Shown one piece after another: positions 28,331-37,335 of a stretch of DNA of 63,221 bases; within the stretch, counting starts at the first letter, position 1; each line of letters opens with the position of its first letter. The position numbers and the translations under genes are program-made. The stretch comes from Candidatus Mediterraneibacter stercoripullorum (lineage in GTDB: Bacteria > Bacillota > Clostridia > Lachnospirales > Lachnospiraceae). Under the pieces are notes generated by a model that saw nothing but the letters and a program-made list of their open reading frames with translations, was not told where the DNA came from and did no database searches. The stretch lies in contig DXCZ01000054.1 of NCBI GenBank assembly GCA_019115765.1, positions 1 to 63,221 of the forward strand, read 5' to 3'.

Positions 28331-29566
28331 ATGTACGACTTCGAAGAAATTATGGCAACAGACCCGGAGATTGCTGCGGCGATCAAGGATGAGATGGAGA
28401 GACAGAACTCTCATATCGAGCTGATTGCTTCCGAGAACTGGGTGAGCAAGGCTGTTATGGCGGCCATGGGAAGCCCTCTGACTAATAAATACGCGGAAGG
28501 ATATCCGGGAAAACGCTACTATGGCGGATGCCAGTGCGTGGACGTGGCTGAGAATCTTGCAAGAGAGCGGGCAAAAGAGCTGTTCGGATGCGAGTATGTA
28601 AATGTTCAGCCCCACTCTGGTGCGCAGGCGAATATGGCGGTATTCTTCGCTATTCTTCAGCCGGGCGATACTTACATGGGAATGAACCTGGACCACGGCG
28701 GACATCTGACCCACGGTTCACCGGTCAATATGTCCGGAAAATATTTCCATGTTGTTCCCTATGGTGTGAACGACGAAGGCGTGATCGATTATGATAAAGT
28801 CCTTGAGATCGCAAAAGAATGTAAACCGAAAATGATCGTGGCAGGTGCAAGCGCATACGCCCGCACCATTGACTTCAAGCGTTTCCGTGAGATCGCAGAT
28901 GAAGTTGGGGCTTATCTGATGGTAGATATGGCTCATATCGCCGGACTGGTGGCAGCAGGCCTTCATCCGAGCCCGATCCCCTATGCTCACGTAACTACGA
29001 CTACGACCCATAAGACACTTCGCGGACCGAGAGGAGGCATGATCCTCTCCAGCAACGAGATGAACGAGAAGTTTAACTTCAACAAAGCTGTCTTCCCGGG
29101 TATCCAGGGCGGCCCGCTGATGCATGTGATCGCTGCCAAGGCTGTCTGCTTCAAGGAGGCTCTCCAGCCGGAGTTCAAAGAGTATCAGAAGCAGATCCTG
29201 AAGAATGCAAAAGCACTCTGCAATGGCCTGAAGAGGAGAGGCGTCAAGATCGTATCCGGAGATACAGACAATCATCTGATGCTGGTAGATCTGACAGAAA
29301 AGAATATCAGCGGAAAAGAGCTGGAGAAACGTCTGGACGACGCATATGTGACATGTAATAAGAACACCATTCCCAATGATCCGAGATCTCCTTTCGTTAC
29401 AAGCGGCGTGAGACTGGGAACACCGGCTGTGACAACCCGCGGCATGAAAGAGGATGACATGGACAGGATCGCTGAGATCATTGCAATGGTGATCGAGAGC
29501 GAGGATAATGTTGAGGCGGCAAGAAAGATGGTAGGAGAGCTGACAGCGAAGTATCCGCTCTGCTGA
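28331..29566 (+). CDS. glyA: Serine hydroxymethyltransferase
   Basis: 411 residues from the ATG at 28331; an in-frame ATG two codons earlier (28325) is also possible, but GGAGGAG at 28317-28323 is better spaced for 28331. It interconverts serine and glycine with tetrahydrofolate, feeding one-carbon units to purine synthesis. Motifs: [20 protein letters not shown], and the PLP lysine in [17 protein letters not shown] strong bidirectional terminator follows. Confidence 0.97.
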   Translation: MYDFEEIMATDPEIAAAIKDEMERQNSHIELIASENWVSKAVMAAMGSPLTNKYAEGYPGKRYYGGCQCVDVAENLARERAKELFGCEYVNVQPHSGAQANMAVFFAILQPGDTYMGMNLDHGGHLTHGSPVNMSGKYFHVVPYGVNDEGVIDYDKVLEIAKECKPKMIVAGASAYARTIDFKRFREIADEVGAYLMVDMAHIAGLVAAGLHPSPIPYAHVTTTTTHKTLRGPRGGMILSSNEMNEKFNFNKAVFPGIQGGPLMHVIAAKAVCFKEALQPEFKEYQKQILKNAKALCNGLKRRGVKIVSGDTDNHLMLVDLTEKNISGKELEKRLDDAYVTCNKNTIPNDPRSPFVTSGVRLGTPAVTTRGMKEDDMDRIAEIIAMVIESEDNVEAARKMVGELTAKYPLC

Positions 29567-29615
29567 TCGTCTGTTGATAAAGTGCAGATGATCTTGTCGG
29601 AAAACGTAATGATAT

Positions 29616-29658
29616 AAGGGGTATCGGCTCATTCAGGAAAAACGAGCCGATACCCCTT
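29616..29658. terminator. Bidirectional terminator after glyA
   Basis: Perfect 15-bp stem (29616-29630 with 29644-29658) between the convergent ends of glyA and the AAA/nuclease gene. Confidence 0.85.
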
Positions 29659-29664
29659 GCTTTG

Positions 29665-31257
29665 TCATACTACTGCTTCTACAAGTACTTTGTCACCAAT
29701 TGTGATCTGTTTGATGCCAGTTTTCTTGTCCTTATTGAAATTAAAACTGAGCATATAACCTTTTTTCAGGTGATAATGGTCGAGATAATCAGAAAGCTGC
29801 TTTTCGCCCCGTTCATTGTATGCGTTTCCGCGCCATATTTTCAATTCTATGATATACTGTGTGCCATGCCAGTCAACGATAAGATCCGTGCGCTCCTGAT
29901 TTCTGGTACGTGATTCTACATAGTAATTGCCGGTTCCGTTGATGATAGGCTTTAAGTAGAGCATGAAAAAACGTCTGCCGTCTTCCTCCACAAATCTTTC
30001 CTTTCGATCCCCATATATATCATTAAAATGCTGTACAAATTTCGCAAGGATCTGTTCCATATCGAGCTGTCCGTTTTTAATAAACTGATTTTTGTTTCTT
30101 AATGCCAGGCGATACATATCTCCGTTCTGAACTTCAGGGAGTGTGAGAAAATAATTGTACAGACGAGTCTCAAAAATCCGGTTGGCAATCTGTACTGTTC
30201 CCTGCTCTGCCTTTATGAATCCAAACATGAGCAGCATATCCGTTGCTGGGTCATCCGCATTGTAGGCAATTGGCTGACCCTGGAAAAGAAGCTGATAGAT
30301 CATATCTTTCAGTTCAGGATAGTCATTCAGCTTTCCGATCAATGACTCAAAGAGAGTATTTTTTTCGGAGAGCAGTTTGTTAACAGCTTCAAGGAAGCCA
30401 GCGCGTGACCATGCTGATTTTTTGTCGGGAAAAGATTCTGTTCCGGCAATTTCTTCATCAACATATTTACACAAGGATGAGACAAGATAAGGGTAGCCGG
30501 AAGTGTAATCATATATTAATCCGGCAATTTCGCTTACATTCATTCCAGTGTGATAGTCTGCCTCATAGTCCTTTAACATTCCGGCGATTTCATTGGCTTC
30601 AAAGCTCATATCGACCCGGAATTTTGCTGCAATGTTCCAAGGACTATTTTGTTTATGATCCCCATCCGGGCGGATTTTCCGACGAATGTTGCGGATATCA
30701 TATACCCCGGCAAGGATCACCGATTGAAAGGCAGGAGTTACGTCGCTATCCAGATATGCTGCACGCAGCTGGGCGAGAAAGTCGATAAAGACCTGATTAT
30801 TTGAAGCTGTATCTACTTCATCTATGATCAGGACAATTGGCTTTTCTGACTGACCGCACCATTCACTGAAACAGTCAAAAGCCTGCGCAAGCCTCAGATC
30901 ATTGTCTGGCGACCCGGAAAGGTCGTCCAGCATCTTCCTTACAGATGCCGGAATATCCTTCAGCAGAAAAATCCTTCTTTTTATCTCTCTTACAAGAGCT
31001 TTTACAAAAGCATTTTCGTCTATAAAGTCCGAAGAACTCAGCCTTTGAAAATCCAGGCTTACAACAAGATAATGATCCTTCAGATATTGAGTGAGGGCCC
31101 GAAGGATAGTTGTTTTCCCATACTGCCGTGCTCTGTTGATGGAAAAATATTCCCCGTCATCAACCATGCTCCGGATGATCTTCAGCCTGGATCCGAGATC
31201 GACCATGTAATGACGGTCCGGTCGGCAGGCGCCTGTTACATTGAAGATTTTAGGCAT
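29665..31257 (-). CDS. AAA-ATPase-like protein with C-terminal PD-(D/E)XK domain (DUF1703 type)
   Basis: 530 residues from the ATG at 31257, preceded by AAAGGAG; an upstream extension lacks a ribosome site. The N-terminal P-loop reads NRARQYGKTT (41-50), an unusual Walker A, with Walker B in VLIIDEVDTAS (about 145-155). The C-terminus has a PD-(D/E)XK nuclease-like core: Asp458, Glu471-x-Lys473 and a following Gln487. Families with this layout (AAA-like plus PDDEXK_9) are common in gut anaerobes, often in many copies, and lack a proven role; mobile or defence functions have been suggested. It stands alone, is AT-richer by eye than its neighbours, and has no partner gene. Confidence 0.85.
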   Translation of the reverse strand: MPKIFNVTGACRPDRHYMVDLGSRLKIIRSMVDDGEYFSINRARQYGKTTILRALTQYLKDHYLVVSLDFQRLSSSDFIDENAFVKALVREIKRRIFLLKDIPASVRKMLDDLSGSPDNDLRLAQAFDCFSEWCGQSEKPIVLIIDEVDTASNNQVFIDFLAQLRAAYLDSDVTPAFQSVILAGVYDIRNIRRKIRPDGDHKQNSPWNIAAKFRVDMSFEANEIAGMLKDYEADYHTGMNVSEIAGLIYDYTSGYPYLVSSLCKYVDEEIAGTESFPDKKSAWSRAGFLEAVNKLLSEKNTLFESLIGKLNDYPELKDMIYQLLFQGQPIAYNADDPATDMLLMFGFIKAEQGTVQIANRIFETRLYNYFLTLPEVQNGDMYRLALRNKNQFIKNGQLDMEQILAKFVQHFNDIYGDRKERFVEEDGRRFFMLYLKPIINGTGNYYVESRTRNQERTDLIVDWHGTQYIIELKIWRGNAYNERGEKQLSDYLDHYHLKKGYMLSFNFNKDKKTGIKQITIGDKVLVEAVV

Positions 31258-31382
31258 TTCTATCAGGCTCCTTTCTAACAGTATCGTTTTATAGGTTATT
31301 TTACAGGATGCACCGGAAGAAGGCAAGGTTACTTTACATTGCCTGATTTATGAAATAATAATATCATAATTTTGATTTCGAA

Positions 31383-31410
31383 TGAACCTTTTCGAATGTC
31401 AGATTGTATC
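31383..31410 (+). promoter_or_regulatory. Candidate ECF-type autoregulated promoter
   Basis: TGAACC (31383-31388) and TGTATC (31405-31410), 16 bases apart, resemble the sigma-W class pattern TGAAAC-N16-CGTATA. It lies 115 bases before an ECF sigma gene, where such genes often regulate themselves. This is pattern-matching only. The rest of 31258-31524 is AT-rich and holds the start region of the divergent AAA gene. Confidence 0.35.
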
Positions 31411-31524
31411 TGTATATGAAAAGAGACAATTGCCTGGCAGAAAAGTGTTTCGACGGAAAAATTGCAAAATATTTCCCGGCTATGCATTGTGACAGAAGAA
31501 AAATCCAGGAAGGAGGGGGTGTGA

Positions 31525-32013
31525 GTGATCGACCAGTATATCCGACAATATGGAAAACGGCTTTTCGGGCTCTGCATGACCCTCTGTACTGATCCCTACG
31601 AAGCGGAGGACCTGTATCAGGAAACCTGGCTGAAGGTCGTGAGAAATATATCCCGGTATGATCCGGCCCGGGAATTTGAACCCTGGCTGACGAAAATATG
31701 TGTCAATACATACCGCAATACTCTGAGACGTATCGCCCGAAGTCCGGTGCTGAGTTTCCGGGATACCCGGGAAAAAGACACAATGATGCAGTCGGTTCCT
31801 GCACCGGAGAAAAAGGATTATGAGCCGCTCTATGAGGCGGTCAGGAACCTGCCGGAGAAGATGCGGCTGACAGTAGTCCTGTTCTACTTTGAAGATATGG
31901 ATATCCGTTCGGCGGCGGAAGTGCTTGGAGTCCCGCCGGGGACTGTGAAGTCACGGCTCAGTAAAGCACGGAAATTATTAAAGGAGGTGCTCGGCGATGA
32001 GACAGATTTATGA
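31525..32013 (+). CDS. ECF-family RNA polymerase sigma factor
   Basis: 162 residues with a GTG start behind AGGAGGGGG. Sigma region 2 covers about 5-70 (CTDPYEAEDLYQETWLKV) and region 4 about 105-155 (MDIRSAAEVLGVPPGTVKSRLSKARKLL, quoted by its key residues A110, G116 and R123). ECF factors direct polymerase to stress or envelope promoters and are held by an anti-sigma factor. The next two genes, overlapping or touching, encode small membrane proteins that may serve this role. The stop overlaps the next gene by 17 bases. Confidence 0.92.
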   Translation: MIDQYIRQYGKRLFGLCMTLCTDPYEAEDLYQETWLKVVRNISRYDPAREFEPWLTKICVNTYRNTLRRIARSPVLSFRDTREKDTMMQSVPAPEKKDYEPLYEAVRNLPEKMRLTVVLFYFEDMDIRSAAEVLGVPPGTVKSRLSKARKLLKEVLGDETDL

Positions 32014-32287
32014 TTTTGAACAATATAACCCGCCTGTCCTGAATGAAAACATGCTGCGGCGGGAACTGGAGAAAAGGCAGCTGAGAAGACAGCTGATCCT
32101 GTTGGCGGTTGCGGCAGTCCTGTCCCAGGCAGTGATGATCATGCTGGGGATCCTGACCTGGGAGATCCAGCCGGTGATCTCTTCAGTCTGCTTCGGATAT
32201 GTCGGCGTATCGGTCACAGGAAGCGCTGTGATCGCCATTGCTTATTCATATAGAGATAAAGGAGGAAATGAAGTATGGCAGGTGTAA
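31997..32287 (+). CDS. Small two-helix membrane protein, possible anti-sigma factor
   Basis: 96 residues. A cytoplasmic N-terminus of about 33 residues (short helix and many Arg/Glu) precedes two membrane segments (about 34-53 and 58-82). It starts inside the sigma gene with AAGGAGG in place and overlaps the next gene by 13 bases, so the three are translated together. Position and topology fit an anti-sigma or sensor component, but it is shorter than typical anti-sigma factors and has no ZAS motif; I do not recognise the family. Confidence 0.6.
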   Translation: MRQIYDFEQYNPPVLNENMLRRELEKRQLRRQLILLAVAAVLSQAVMIMLGILTWEIQPVISSVCFGYVGVSVTGSAVIAIAYSYRDKGGNEVWQV

Positions 32288-33135
32288 CTATTACGATGAT
32301 AGTGATATTTGTGGTCGCGGCTGCGATCCCTGTAATGATCGGAATCTATGTATACCGGGATGCGTCTGCCCGGGGAATGAACGCGGTCCTGTGGACTCTG
32401 GTGGCGGTGCTGGCACCGTCCCTGATCGGTTTTATCATTTATCTGCTGGTAAGAGGAAACTATTCGAATCTCAGGTGTCCCGTCTGTGACGCCAGGGTAA
32501 GAGAAGACTATGTGGTGTGCCCTGGATGTGGCACAAAGCTGAGGCCATCCTGTCCCGGCTGTTCGGCGCCTGTAGAGTTGGGGTGGAAGGTGTGTCCGAG
32601 ATGCGCGGCGCCTCTTCCGGAATATCAGGATGATATCAAAACTCCGGTAAAGAAGAAAGACCGCACTCTGGCGGTGGTCCTCGGAGCAGTAGTCCTGATC
32701 CCCCTTGCCATCATCCTGCTGGCAGCGGTCACTTTTACCATGGGAAGCACGATGTCCTCGGGATCCGTCCTGATGCCTGTAGACGACTATGTACAGGAGA
32801 CAGGCAATACACAGATCGAAGAAATGATCCGGGAGAAAAATCCGGATCTGTACGAAGCGGTCGTCCTCATGTATGAAACAGAAAGCGGAGACGAGACAGA
32901 AACCCAGTACCTGATCTACACACCACTCCTGTCAGAAGACAGCGATTATTCCGTCAACTCCGGAGACGGCCTCTTCAGAGATTCGGTCAGCATAGATATC
33001 GAAGAAGAAAGCGGCGGAGGCAACGCACTTCTGTACATTTCCTGTACCTCCGACAAGACCGTAGATCTGGAACTTACCTGCGAAGGAAGTGATATCAGCT
33101 ACGAAATCGAAAAAGCGTATGATCCACTGTATTGA
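32275..33135 (+). CDS. Membrane protein with double zinc ribbon and outside domain
   Basis: 286 residues. Two membrane segments (about 5-26 and 36-59) are followed by two zinc ribbons: Cys68/71/82/85 and Cys93/96/107/110. A third membrane segment (about 131-156) leads to an acidic extracytoplasmic domain rich in Asp/Glu (about 160-286). The first part resembles PLDc_N/phage-shock-like short membrane modules. Third gene of the ECF operon, with AAGGAGG upstream. It could sense envelope state and pass the signal through the zinc ribbons (inference). Confidence 0.7.
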   Translation: MAGVTITMIVIFVVAAAIPVMIGIYVYRDASARGMNAVLWTLVAVLAPSLIGFIIYLLVRGNYSNLRCPVCDARVREDYVVCPGCGTKLRPSCPGCSAPVELGWKVCPRCAAPLPEYQDDIKTPVKKKDRTLAVVLGAVVLIPLAIILLAAVTFTMGSTMSSGSVLMPVDDYVQETGNTQIEEMIREKNPDLYEAVVLMYETESGDETETQYLIYTPLLSEDSDYSVNSGDGLFRDSVSIDIEEESGGGNALLYISCTSDKTVDLELTCEGSDISYEIEKAYDPLY

Positions 33136-33150
33136 TCGCGAATTTTCCAC

Positions 33151-33179
33151 TTTAAATCGCCAAAGTATTATGTTATACT
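33151..33179 (+). promoter_or_regulatory. Promoter of the aryl-acid operon
   Basis: TTTAAA (33151-33156), 17-base spacer, TATACT (33174-33179) with an upstream TG giving an extended -10. It lies 39 bases before the first paaK start. Confidence 0.6.
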
Positions 33180-33217
33180 GGAACAAGGCGAATGTTTAAG
33201 ATGGGAGGTTACATACG

Positions 33218-34528
33218 ATGATATGGGCAAAGGAAGAAACTCTGCCAAGAAGCGAGATCGAGGCCATTCAGCTGTCAAAACTAAAAGACACGGTCCGGTA
33301 CATTTATGACAGGGTAAAGCCCTACCGTGACAGGATGGATGCGGCAGGCGTGAAACCGGAGGATATCCGGACACTGGAGGATCTGAAAAAGCTGCCTTAT
33401 ACATACAAAGCAGATTTTAAGGAGAATTATCCTGACGGACTTTTCGCGGTGGACAAAAAGGAAATTGTGCGTTATCATGCCAGTTCGGGAACAACGGGAA
33501 AACCGACTGTAGTCGGATATACCAGGAACGATCTCGACATGTGGCTTAACAATGTGGCACGGATCGCCTGTATGGGCGGCGCTACGGCTGACGATGTGGC
33601 GCAGATTTCTTTTGGATATGGTACATTTACAGGAGCTCTTGGACTCCACGGAGGACTTGAGAAGATCGGGGCGTCCGTGATCCCAATGTCTTCCGGTAAT
33701 ACAAACAAGCAGATCATGTTCCTGAAAGACATGGGAGTGACGCTTCTGGTAGCTACTCCCTCATATGCACTCCATCTTGGGGAGGAGATACGCAAGAGAG
33801 GGATTGATCCTGCAAAAGACCTGAAACTTCATATCGGACTGTTCGGCGGCGAAGGCATGACCGAACCGATGCGTGACGAGATGCATAAGGTGTGGGGAGA
33901 ACAGTTCGTCTGTACACAGAATTACGGTATGAGCGAACTGTGCGGTCCTGGTGTGGCAGGAGAATGTACGGAGCTGTGCGGCATGCACGTGAATGAAGAC
34001 TGGTTCATTCCGGAGATCATCGATCCTGAGACGGAAGAAGTACTTCCGCCTGGGGAACGGGGAGAACTGGTGGTGACCTGCCTTGGCAAGGAAGCTCTTC
34101 CGCTTGTCAGATACCGGACAGGAGATATGACAAGGCTGATGTATGAGCCGTGCAAATGCGGCCGTACAACCTGCAGGATGGAGAATATCTCCGGACGTGC
34201 GGATGATATGCTCGTGATCCGCGGCGTAAATGTATTCCCGACTCAGATCGAGGAAGTTCTGCTCAAGATCGATGAGATCGGACCTCATTATGAGATCCTG
34301 GTGGAGCGGAAGAACCGGCTGGATGTGATGACGATCACGGTAGAGCTGATCGACGACAGGCTGCTTGACAGCTATGCCAGCCTGAGCGAACTGGAAGGCA
34401 GGATCCAGAAGGCACTGAAGTCTCAGCTGGGCCTGGCGACCCAGATCAGGCTTGTGGCGCCTAATTCTCTGAAGAGATTTGAGGGAAAGGCAAAGCGAGT
34501 GACAGATTTACGAAAGGATGGACTGTAA
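33218..34528 (+). CDS. paaK: Phenylacetate-CoA ligase family protein, copy 1
   Basis: 436 residues, AMP-forming acyl-CoA ligase of the PaaK group. The ATP-binding P-loop is SSGTTGKPTVVGYT (about 88-101). The YGMSELCGPGVAGEC motif (about 235-249) and the C-terminal domain with RGVNVFPTQIEEVL are typical. It joins phenylacetate or related aryl acids to CoA. First gene of the operon paaK-iorA-iorB-ACT-paaK-ACT; only one base separates it from iorA. A GGGAGG ribosome site supports the start. Confidence 0.94.
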   Translation: MIWAKEETLPRSEIEAIQLSKLKDTVRYIYDRVKPYRDRMDAAGVKPEDIRTLEDLKKLPYTYKADFKENYPDGLFAVDKKEIVRYHASSGTTGKPTVVGYTRNDLDMWLNNVARIACMGGATADDVAQISFGYGTFTGALGLHGGLEKIGASVIPMSSGNTNKQIMFLKDMGVTLLVATPSYALHLGEEIRKRGIDPAKDLKLHIGLFGGEGMTEPMRDEMHKVWGEQFVCTQNYGMSELCGPGVAGECTELCGMHVNEDWFIPEIIDPETEEVLPPGERGELVVTCLGKEALPLVRYRTGDMTRLMYEPCKCGRTTCRMENISGRADDMLVIRGVNVFPTQIEEVLLKIDEIGPHYEILVERKNRLDVMTITVELIDDRLLDSYASLSELEGRIQKALKSQLGLATQIRLVAPNSLKRFEGKAKRVTDLRKDGL

Positions 34529-34529
34529 A

Positions 34530-36275
34530 ATGGGAAAAAAAGTGATCATGCTGGGAAATGAGGCCATTGCCCGCGGGGCATATGAGGCCGGCGTAAAGGT
34601 GTCTTCCGCATATCCGGGTACACCCAGCACAGAGATAAGTGAATACCTGGTTCAATACAGGGACGATGTGTATGAAGAATGGGCTCCAAATGAGAAGGTG
34701 GCCACAGAGGTAGCTGTTGGAGCCAGCCTTGCAGGAGTGCGCTCTATGGCATGCATGAAGCATGTGGGACTGAATGTGGCAGCGGACCCGCTGTATTCCG
34801 TTTCTTATATGGGGGTGAACGGAGGACTTGTGATCGTCGTAGCGGATGACCCGGGGCTTTACAGTTCTCAGAATGAACAGGATACAAGAATGGTGGCGCG
34901 TGCGGCGCAGATCCCGGTGCTCGAGCCGTCAGACAGCGCGGAGGCAAAGGATTTCTTCAAAGTGGCTTTTGAACTCAGTGAGAAGTATGACCGTCCCTTT
35001 ATTTTCCGGACTACTACAAGACTGGCCCATTCTCAGGGACTGGTAGAGCTTCAGGACCGCGTGGAGCCGGAAGATAAACCATATGTAAAGAATATACAGA
35101 AAAATGTCATGATGCCCGGCAATGCCAAGGGACGTCATGTGGCGATTGAAAAGCTCAACAATGAACTGGCGGAAGCTGCCAACACCCTGCCTATAAACAA
35201 AGTAGAGATGAATGACACAAGCATTGGTGTCATTACAAGCGGGATTCCCTATCAGTATGTTAAGGAAGCACTCCCCAACGCATCTGTCCTGAAACTTGGA
35301 ATGGTCAATCCGCTGCCGAGAAAGCTGATCGAAGACTTTGCATCGAAAGTGGATACCCTTTACGTTATAGAGGAGCTGGATCCGGTGATCGAGGAACAGG
35401 TGAAGTCCTGGGGCATCAAGGCCATCGGAAAAGAAATCCTGACCGTTCAGGGTGAATACAGCGCCAATATGCTCCGCAAGTCCATCCTGGAGCAGGAACT
35501 GGATGTGAAAGAACCGGCGGCAGCTCCGGGAAGACCGCCTATCCTCTGTCCCGGATGTCCTCACAGAAGCGTATTCTATGTGCTGAACAAGCTGAAAATG
35601 CATGCTGCAGGTGACATTGGATGCTACACCCTTGGAGCAGTAGCACCTCTGAGCGTGATCGATACGACCATGTGCATGGGTTCCAGTATCTCTACTCTCC
35701 ACGGTATGGAGAAAGCAAAAGGAAAAGAGTATATCAAGAACTGGGTGGCAGTGATCGGTGACTCTACGTTTATGCATACAGGCGTTAATTCCCTGATGAA
35801 CATGGTATACAATCAGGCAACCGGAACTGTGATCATTCTGGACAACTCTACAACTGGAATGACCGGACATCAGGATCATGCGGCGACAGGAAAGACTCTT
35901 CAGGGTGATCCTACATATGCGATCAGTATTCCGGGGATCTGCCGTGCCATGGGCATAAAGAATGTGTATGAGATCAATGCCTTTGATCTGCAGCTGCTTG
36001 AGAAGACGATCAAAGAAGAAGTGGCAAAGGATGAGATATCCGTGATCATCACGAAGACTCCATGCGTACTTCTTGACAAGAGAAAGAAACCTCTCTATGT
36101 GGCCCATCCGGATAAATGTAAGAAATGCGGCATGTGCATGAAACCGGGATGTCCTGCCATGACGAGAAACGCGGACGGGACGATCCATATTGATGACACC
36201 ATGTGTACCGGATGCGGACTGTGCGAGACTCTCTGCAAATTCGATGCTATAGAGCTTGTAAAGGAAGGTGAATAA
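34530..36275 (+). CDS. iorA: Indolepyruvate ferredoxin oxidoreductase, alpha subunit
   Basis: 581 residues from the ATG at 34530; an ATG at 34518 overlaps the ribosome site itself and is rejected. It is a thiamine-diphosphate enzyme that with IorB links aryl pyruvates and CoA to arylacetyl-CoA, CO2 and reduced ferredoxin, reversibly. The N-terminal pyrimidine-binding domain begins MGKKVIMLGNEAIARGAYEAG. The TPP domain has GDIGCYTLGA and GDSTFMHTG. Two [4Fe-4S] ferredoxin motifs close the protein (CKKCGMC...CP and CTGCGLCETLC). It is two bases upstream of iorB. Confidence 0.96.
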   Translation: MGKKVIMLGNEAIARGAYEAGVKVSSAYPGTPSTEISEYLVQYRDDVYEEWAPNEKVATEVAVGASLAGVRSMACMKHVGLNVAADPLYSVSYMGVNGGLVIVVADDPGLYSSQNEQDTRMVARAAQIPVLEPSDSAEAKDFFKVAFELSEKYDRPFIFRTTTRLAHSQGLVELQDRVEPEDKPYVKNIQKNVMMPGNAKGRHVAIEKLNNELAEAANTLPINKVEMNDTSIGVITSGIPYQYVKEALPNASVLKLGMVNPLPRKLIEDFASKVDTLYVIEELDPVIEEQVKSWGIKAIGKEILTVQGEYSANMLRKSILEQELDVKEPAAAPGRPPILCPGCPHRSVFYVLNKLKMHAAGDIGCYTLGAVAPLSVIDTTMCMGSSISTLHGMEKAKGKEYIKNWVAVIGDSTFMHTGVNSLMNMVYNQATGTVIILDNSTTGMTGHQDHAATGKTLQGDPTYAISIPGICRAMGIKNVYEINAFDLQLLEKTIKEEVAKDEISVIITKTPCVLLDKRKKPLYVAHPDKCKKCGMCMKPGCPAMTRNADGTIHIDDTMCTGCGLCETLCKFDAIELVKEGE

Positions 36276-36277
36276 AG

Positions 36278-36847
36278 ATGGCTGTAAAGAATATTATGAT
36301 CGTTGGCGTGGGCGGACAGGGAACTTTGCTCACCAGCCGTATCCTCGGAGGACTGGCTCTGGCAGGCGGATATGATGTGAAACTTTCTGAGGTGCACGGA
36401 ATGGCACAGCGCGGGGGCAGCGTTGTTACCTTCGTACGTTATGGAGACAAAGTTGCCGAGCCTATCGTAGAAGAAGGACAGGCAGATGTGATCATTGCCT
36501 TTGAACGTCTGGAAGCGCTGAGATACGCCCATTTTCTCAAGAAAGACGGAGCTCTGGTGGTGAATGACTGGCGGATCGATCCCATGCCTGTCGTGATCGG
36601 AAACGCTCAGTATCCGGAGCATATCCTGGAAGATCTGGAGAAAGAGTACAAAGTATATAAAGTAGACGCCACGGAAGAGTCCAGGAAGCTGGGAAACCCG
36701 AAGGTATTCAACCTTGTTGTACTTGGTGTTGCGGCGCAGCATATGGATTTCACAAAAGAACAGTGGTATGATGTGATCGAGAAGACCGTTCCTCCCAAGA
36801 CCATTGAGATCAATAAGAAGGCCTTTGACGTAGGATACAGTCTCTGA
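36278..36847 (+). CDS. iorB: Indolepyruvate ferredoxin oxidoreductase, beta subunit
   Basis: 189 residues, the gamma-domain-like partner of IorA. The N-terminus NIMIVGVGGQGTLLTSRILGG and the segment VHGMAQRGGSVVTFVRYG are family hallmarks. It binds CoA and completes the IorAB complex. It lies in the operon right after iorA and just before an ACT-domain gene. Confidence 0.96.
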   Translation: MAVKNIMIVGVGGQGTLLTSRILGGLALAGGYDVKLSEVHGMAQRGGSVVTFVRYGDKVAEPIVEEGQADVIIAFERLEALRYAHFLKKDGALVVNDWRIDPMPVVIGNAQYPEHILEDLEKEYKVYKVDATEESRKLGNPKVFNLVVLGVAAQHMDFTKEQWYDVIEKTVPPKTIEINKKAFDVGYSL

Positions 36848-36876
36848 TATACAAACGGAAAAAGGGAGGTGATCGA

Positions 36877-37296
36877 TTGATCAGACAGATATCGGTATTT
36901 GTGGAAAATGAGCCAGGCAGTATGCTGAGGGTTACTTCGGTCCTGACGGAAGCGCATGTCAATATCCGTGCGATCTCTACGTTTGATACTCCGGAATTCG
37001 GCATTATGCGGCTTGTAGTGGATGAGCCGGACAGGGCGAAGGAAAGCCTGACGGCAAAAGGATTTGTCACAAGGGTAAATGAAGTGATGGGAGCAGAGCT
37101 GAAAGATGAGAAGGGAAATCTGAATCAGATGCTCAAGATCCTTGCGGATGGCGAGATCAATGTCAATTATATTTATTCCTTTGTGATCCGCGAAGGCAGG
37201 GCTCCGGTCATGGTCTTCCATACAGATGATTTTGCAAAAGCCGAACAGGTTTTGAAGGCAGCTGACGTTAAGCTGATCGAAGAGCAGGAAATGTAA
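36877..37296 (+). CDS. Tandem ACT-domain protein, copy 1
   Basis: 139 residues made of two ACT domains (about 3-66 and 72-137). ACT domains bind amino acids. It begins with TTG behind GGGAGGTGAT. Placed between iorB and the second ligase, it may sense an aromatic amino acid and tune the enzymes of the operon (inference). It has no enzyme or DNA-binding domain of its own. It shares the layout of the second ACT protein (38685), but the two are clearly diverged. Confidence 0.88.
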   Translation: MIRQISVFVENEPGSMLRVTSVLTEAHVNIRAISTFDTPEFGIMRLVVDEPDRAKESLTAKGFVTRVNEVMGAELKDEKGNLNQMLKILADGEINVNYIYSFVIREGRAPVMVFHTDDFAKAEQVLKAADVKLIEEQEM

Positions 37297-37335
37297 TTTA
37301 TTCCGATAAAACGAAACACATAAGGAGAAAAAGAG

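Noticed and set aside
34929-36188. A 419-codon open frame antisense to iorA
   Set aside because: Shadow of iorA; composition mirrors the real gene.
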